Below, piece after piece: positions 61,784 through 64,000 of a DNA stretch of 64,000 bases (its first letter is position 1; every line of letters begins with the position of its first letter). Location: positions 1,317,228 through 1,381,227 of the forward strand of contig NZ_CM011002.1 in the NCBI RefSeq assembly GCF_000158095.2, in the 5' to 3' direction. The notes beneath the pieces are model-generated. The model did no database searches. It was given only the letters and a program-made list of their open reading frames with translations, and was not told where the DNA came from. The translations under genes were made by a program, and so were the position numbers. The DNA comes from Roseibium alexandrii DFL-11 (GTDB lineage Bacteria > Pseudomonadota > Alphaproteobacteria > Rhizobiales > Stappiaceae).

Positions 61784-63870
61784 GACACGGTCCCAAGCGC
61801 TTTAACATCAACACCGCGGGCAATTTCGAGATGCGAGAGCACGGGAAGCGTCGGGAACATGCGTTCCACGATCATGCGGACATATGGGCGGGCATCAGGC
61901 GCGGCCACAATGGCAAACCGCTGACCGCTCTTCATGTGTTTCTTGACGGCCTCGGACATTTGCGTGCCGAAGTCTTCCACCAGTTGAGGTTCGATATCGA
62001 ACTCGACCACTTCACCCTTGGCATCGCGCTTGAGCGCGTTGTGGAAGGCAAGATCCCAACGATTACCGAGCCGCAACACTTGTAGTGGGCCGCCTTCAGC
62101 GAGATCGCCACAGATCTGCTGGGCAATCCGCATACGCACGTGCTCCACAACCTGTTCAGACCGTCTGACATGCGGCACGATTTCGGCAACCGCTTCCAGA
62201 ATGAGGTTGAGGTTCCGGATGGAGATCCGTTCAGCCAAGAGCAGTTTCATGACCGCCTGCAAACCGGAGAAGGACGTGTGCGCCGGGCAGATGTCATCCA
62301 GCAGTTTCTGGTACTCAGGGTCCAGACGGTTGAACAGGTTGCGCATGTCCTTGTAGGACAAGAGTTGCGGCAGGTTGTTGCGGATAACTTCGCTAAGGTG
62401 TGTCAGGACCACCGTGTTGTTTTCAGCTGGCTCCAGGCCGTGCCGCCGGACTTCATCCCGATAGGCATTCGGCACCCAAAGGGCCGGCATGCCAAATGCG
62501 GGTTCGCGGGTCTCATCCGCAGGAACAGGCAACCGCTCATCTCCGTTCGGGATGACCAGCAACTCACCGACCTTAATCTGCTGGGAAGCGACAATCGTCC
62601 CGTGGATCTTGATCTGGTAGCTTTTCGGATCGATCGTCAGGCTGTCAGATACCCGGATTTCGGGGACGACGAAGCCATATTGTTCGGCAAACTTGCGGCG
62701 CATTTTGGCAACCCGGCGGGACAACTCGCCATGATTGACCACCAGCTCGGCAGAAAGCTGTTTGCCAAGCACCAGCTCGATCTCGGCGGTCTTGAGCGAT
62801 TCCTTGACGGAGTCCTTGGCCTCTTCCTTCGCCTGACGGTCGGCATCCGCACGTTGTTTATCCTCGGTCGCTTGGCGCGCTGCCTGACGCCTCGGGATCG
62901 AGTAGCCGATAAAGCCAAGGATCGCGGCAAGCATGAAAAACGGCAGCATCGGGAGACCCGGCATCAAGGCGAATACACCCATCAAAACGGCTGCAACGAA
63001 CAATGCCCGCGGGTAGCCGCTGAGCTGATCGAGGACCGCCTTTTCTGCCGAACCGCGTGTTCCGCCCTTGGACACCAGTAGACCGGCGGCCAGCGAGACA
63101 ATCAAAGCCGGGATCTGGGAAACCAGACCGTCACCGACAGACAGCTTGGTAAAGACATCCGCTGCATCAGACACCGACATGTCATAGCGGGTTACACCTA
63201 TAACGATGCCGCCTAGAATATTGACGGCAGTGATGATCAAGCCGGCAATGGCATCGCCGCGTACGAACTTCGACGCCCCGTCCATTGAACCGAAGAACGA
63301 GCTTTCGTCTTCCAGTTCCTTCCGGCGGTCCTGGGCTTGCTTGTCGTCGATAAGACCTGCCGACAAATCCGCGTCGATCGCCATCTGCTTGCCCGGGATC
63401 GCATCGAGGGTGAAACGAGCACCCACTTCCGCGATCCGTGTCGCGCCTTTGGTGATCACCATGAAGTTCACCGTGATCAGGATCGCAAAGACAATCAAAC
63501 CGATCACAAAATCACCGCTCATGACAAACTGTGCAAAACCACTGATGACATAACCGGCAGCGTTAACCCCCTCATGCCCATTTGCCAGGATTACCCGGGT
63601 TGTCGCAATGTTCAGCGACAGGCGCAGCATCGTGGCGATCAGAAGTATCGTCGGGAAGGACGAAAAATCGAGGGGCTTCTGGATCCACAGGGCAACCATG
63701 AGGATCAAAACAGACAATGCGATCGACATGGCGAGCCCAACGTCGATCAAAAAGGTCGGGATCGGTAGAAACAGAACCGCGAGGATCACCACGATCCCAA
63801 ACGCGAACCCAATATCGCGGCGGCTTTCCGGAGCCCCGTTGACGCTGGAAGTGATGGATGTGTCTGTCAT
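61780..63870 (-). CDS. flhA: Flagellar export gate protein FlhA
   Basis: 696 residues from the ATG at 63870. Eight N-terminal membrane helices, with [20 protein letters not shown], and [18 protein letters not shown] segment; FHIPEP family [21 protein letters not shown] large cytoplasmic domain follows that binds chaperone-substrate complexes. Couples to FliR downstream. Confidence 0.96.
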   Translation of the reverse strand: MTDTSITSSVNGAPESRRDIGFAFGIVVILAVLFLPIPTFLIDVGLAMSIALSVLILMVALWIQKPLDFSSFPTILLIATMLRLSLNIATTRVILANGHEGVNAAGYVISGFAQFVMSGDFVIGLIVFAILITVNFMVITKGATRIAEVGARFTLDAIPGKQMAIDADLSAGLIDDKQAQDRRKELEDESSFFGSMDGASKFVRGDAIAGLIITAVNILGGIVIGVTRYDMSVSDAADVFTKLSVGDGLVSQIPALIVSLAAGLLVSKGGTRGSAEKAVLDQLSGYPRALFVAAVLMGVFALMPGLPMLPFFMLAAILGFIGYSIPRRQAARQATEDKQRADADRQAKEEAKDSVKESLKTAEIELVLGKQLSAELVVNHGELSRRVAKMRRKFAEQYGFVVPEIRVSDSLTIDPKSYQIKIHGTIVASQQIKVGELLVIPNGDERLPVPADETREPAFGMPALWVPNAYRDEVRRHGLEPAENNTVVLTHLSEVIRNNLPQLLSYKDMRNLFNRLDPEYQKLLDDICPAHTSFSGLQAVMKLLLAERISIRNLNLILEAVAEIVPHVRRSEQVVEHVRMRIAQQICGDLAEGGPLQVLRLGNRWDLAFHNALKRDAKGEVVEFDIEPQLVEDFGTQMSEAVKKHMKSGQRFAIVAAPDARPYVRMIVERMFPTLPVLSHLEIARGVDVKALGTVS

Positions 63871-63893
63871 GCCTGCTCTCTTGCGCGTGTCAG

Positions 63894-64000
63894 CTAAGGG
63901 CAAAATCGCTGCTCAAACTTGCGTGAGGCTTTTTTCAACCGGCGAGCAAGCCACTCGGCACCGGAAAAAGAAAAAGACGGTCGACCGGTCACAAGACCAG
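63894..64000 (-). CDS. Possible 3' end of a gene upstream of flhA
   Basis: One minus-strand frame is open from the window edge to a TAG at 63,894-63,896 and ends [19 protein letters not shown]. It stops 23 nt before flhA. Too short to identify; chance is not excluded. Confidence 0.3.
   Translation of the reverse strand, partial: GLVTGRPSFSFSGAEWLARRLKKASRKFEQRFCP

Overview
The window joins two replicon parts: an integrated T7-like (Autographiviridae-type) podophage on the left (1 to about 36,006) and alphaproteobacterial chromosome on the right (about 36,007 to 64,000). The host genes (uvrA/ssb, trmFO, secDF-yajC, a PaaX regulator, DUF1127/anti-SD sRNA loci, an alphaproteobacterial-style flagellar block) and the marine-type phage gene set suggest a marine alphaproteobacterium, probably near Stappiaceae (Labrenzia/Roseibium) or roseobacters. 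The genus is inferred from gene content, not proven.

Prophage. All phage genes lie on the minus strand and read right to left in T7 order. The early region holds a T7-type RNA polymerase in two ORFs. Then come small genes, a gp2.5-like ssDNA-binding protein, RusA resolvase, HTH protein, primase-helicase, GIY-YIG-like nuclease, family A DNA polymerase, amidase, 5'-3' exonuclease, dNMP kinase, MazG-like pyrophosphohydrolase, class II ribonucleotide reductase, PhoH and ThyX. The virion genes follow: portal, scaffold, capsid, tail tubes A and B, internal virion proteins, tail fibre. Last are a holin, overlapping spanins and the small and large terminase; the large terminase runs off the left edge. 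The right end abuts the 3' part of a tRNA-Gln(CTG) gene at 35,963-36,006, which I read as attR. The intact tRNA, and perhaps the integrase, should lie left of position 1. Three TTCG-loop terminators and several T7-promoter-like repeats punctuate the phage operons.

The most unusual phage feature is the RNA polymerase. Its N- and C-terminal parts are in the same reading frame and are separated by one amber codon plus 35 open codons. The amber codon sits inside a perfect hairpin stem, and the second part has its own Shine-Dalgarno and ATG. This could be a genuine two-subunit enzyme, programmed readthrough, or an inactivating mutation.

Chromosome. In order: a tandem trypsin-like protease with PDZ and TPR segments; a GGDEF cyclase; a PaaX-type regulator; a zinc-binding ZnuA with a very long His-rich loop and a Zur-like palindrome; an L,D-transpeptidase; divergent ssb and uvrA around a LexA-like box; two DUF1127 genes, each followed by hairpin RNA with repeated CCUCCUCCC loops (the cuckoo/CcsR sRNA type); a lipoprotein and a ClpP-fold periplasmic protein; trmFO; a methyltransferase; GrpB; a squalene-synthase-like pseudoenzyme and an Mth938-domain protein (NDUFAF6- and NDUFAF3-like) next to secF-secD-yajC; a DUF815 ATPase; and a flagellar block (FlgN-like, FlgJ-like, FliJ-like, fliR, flhA).
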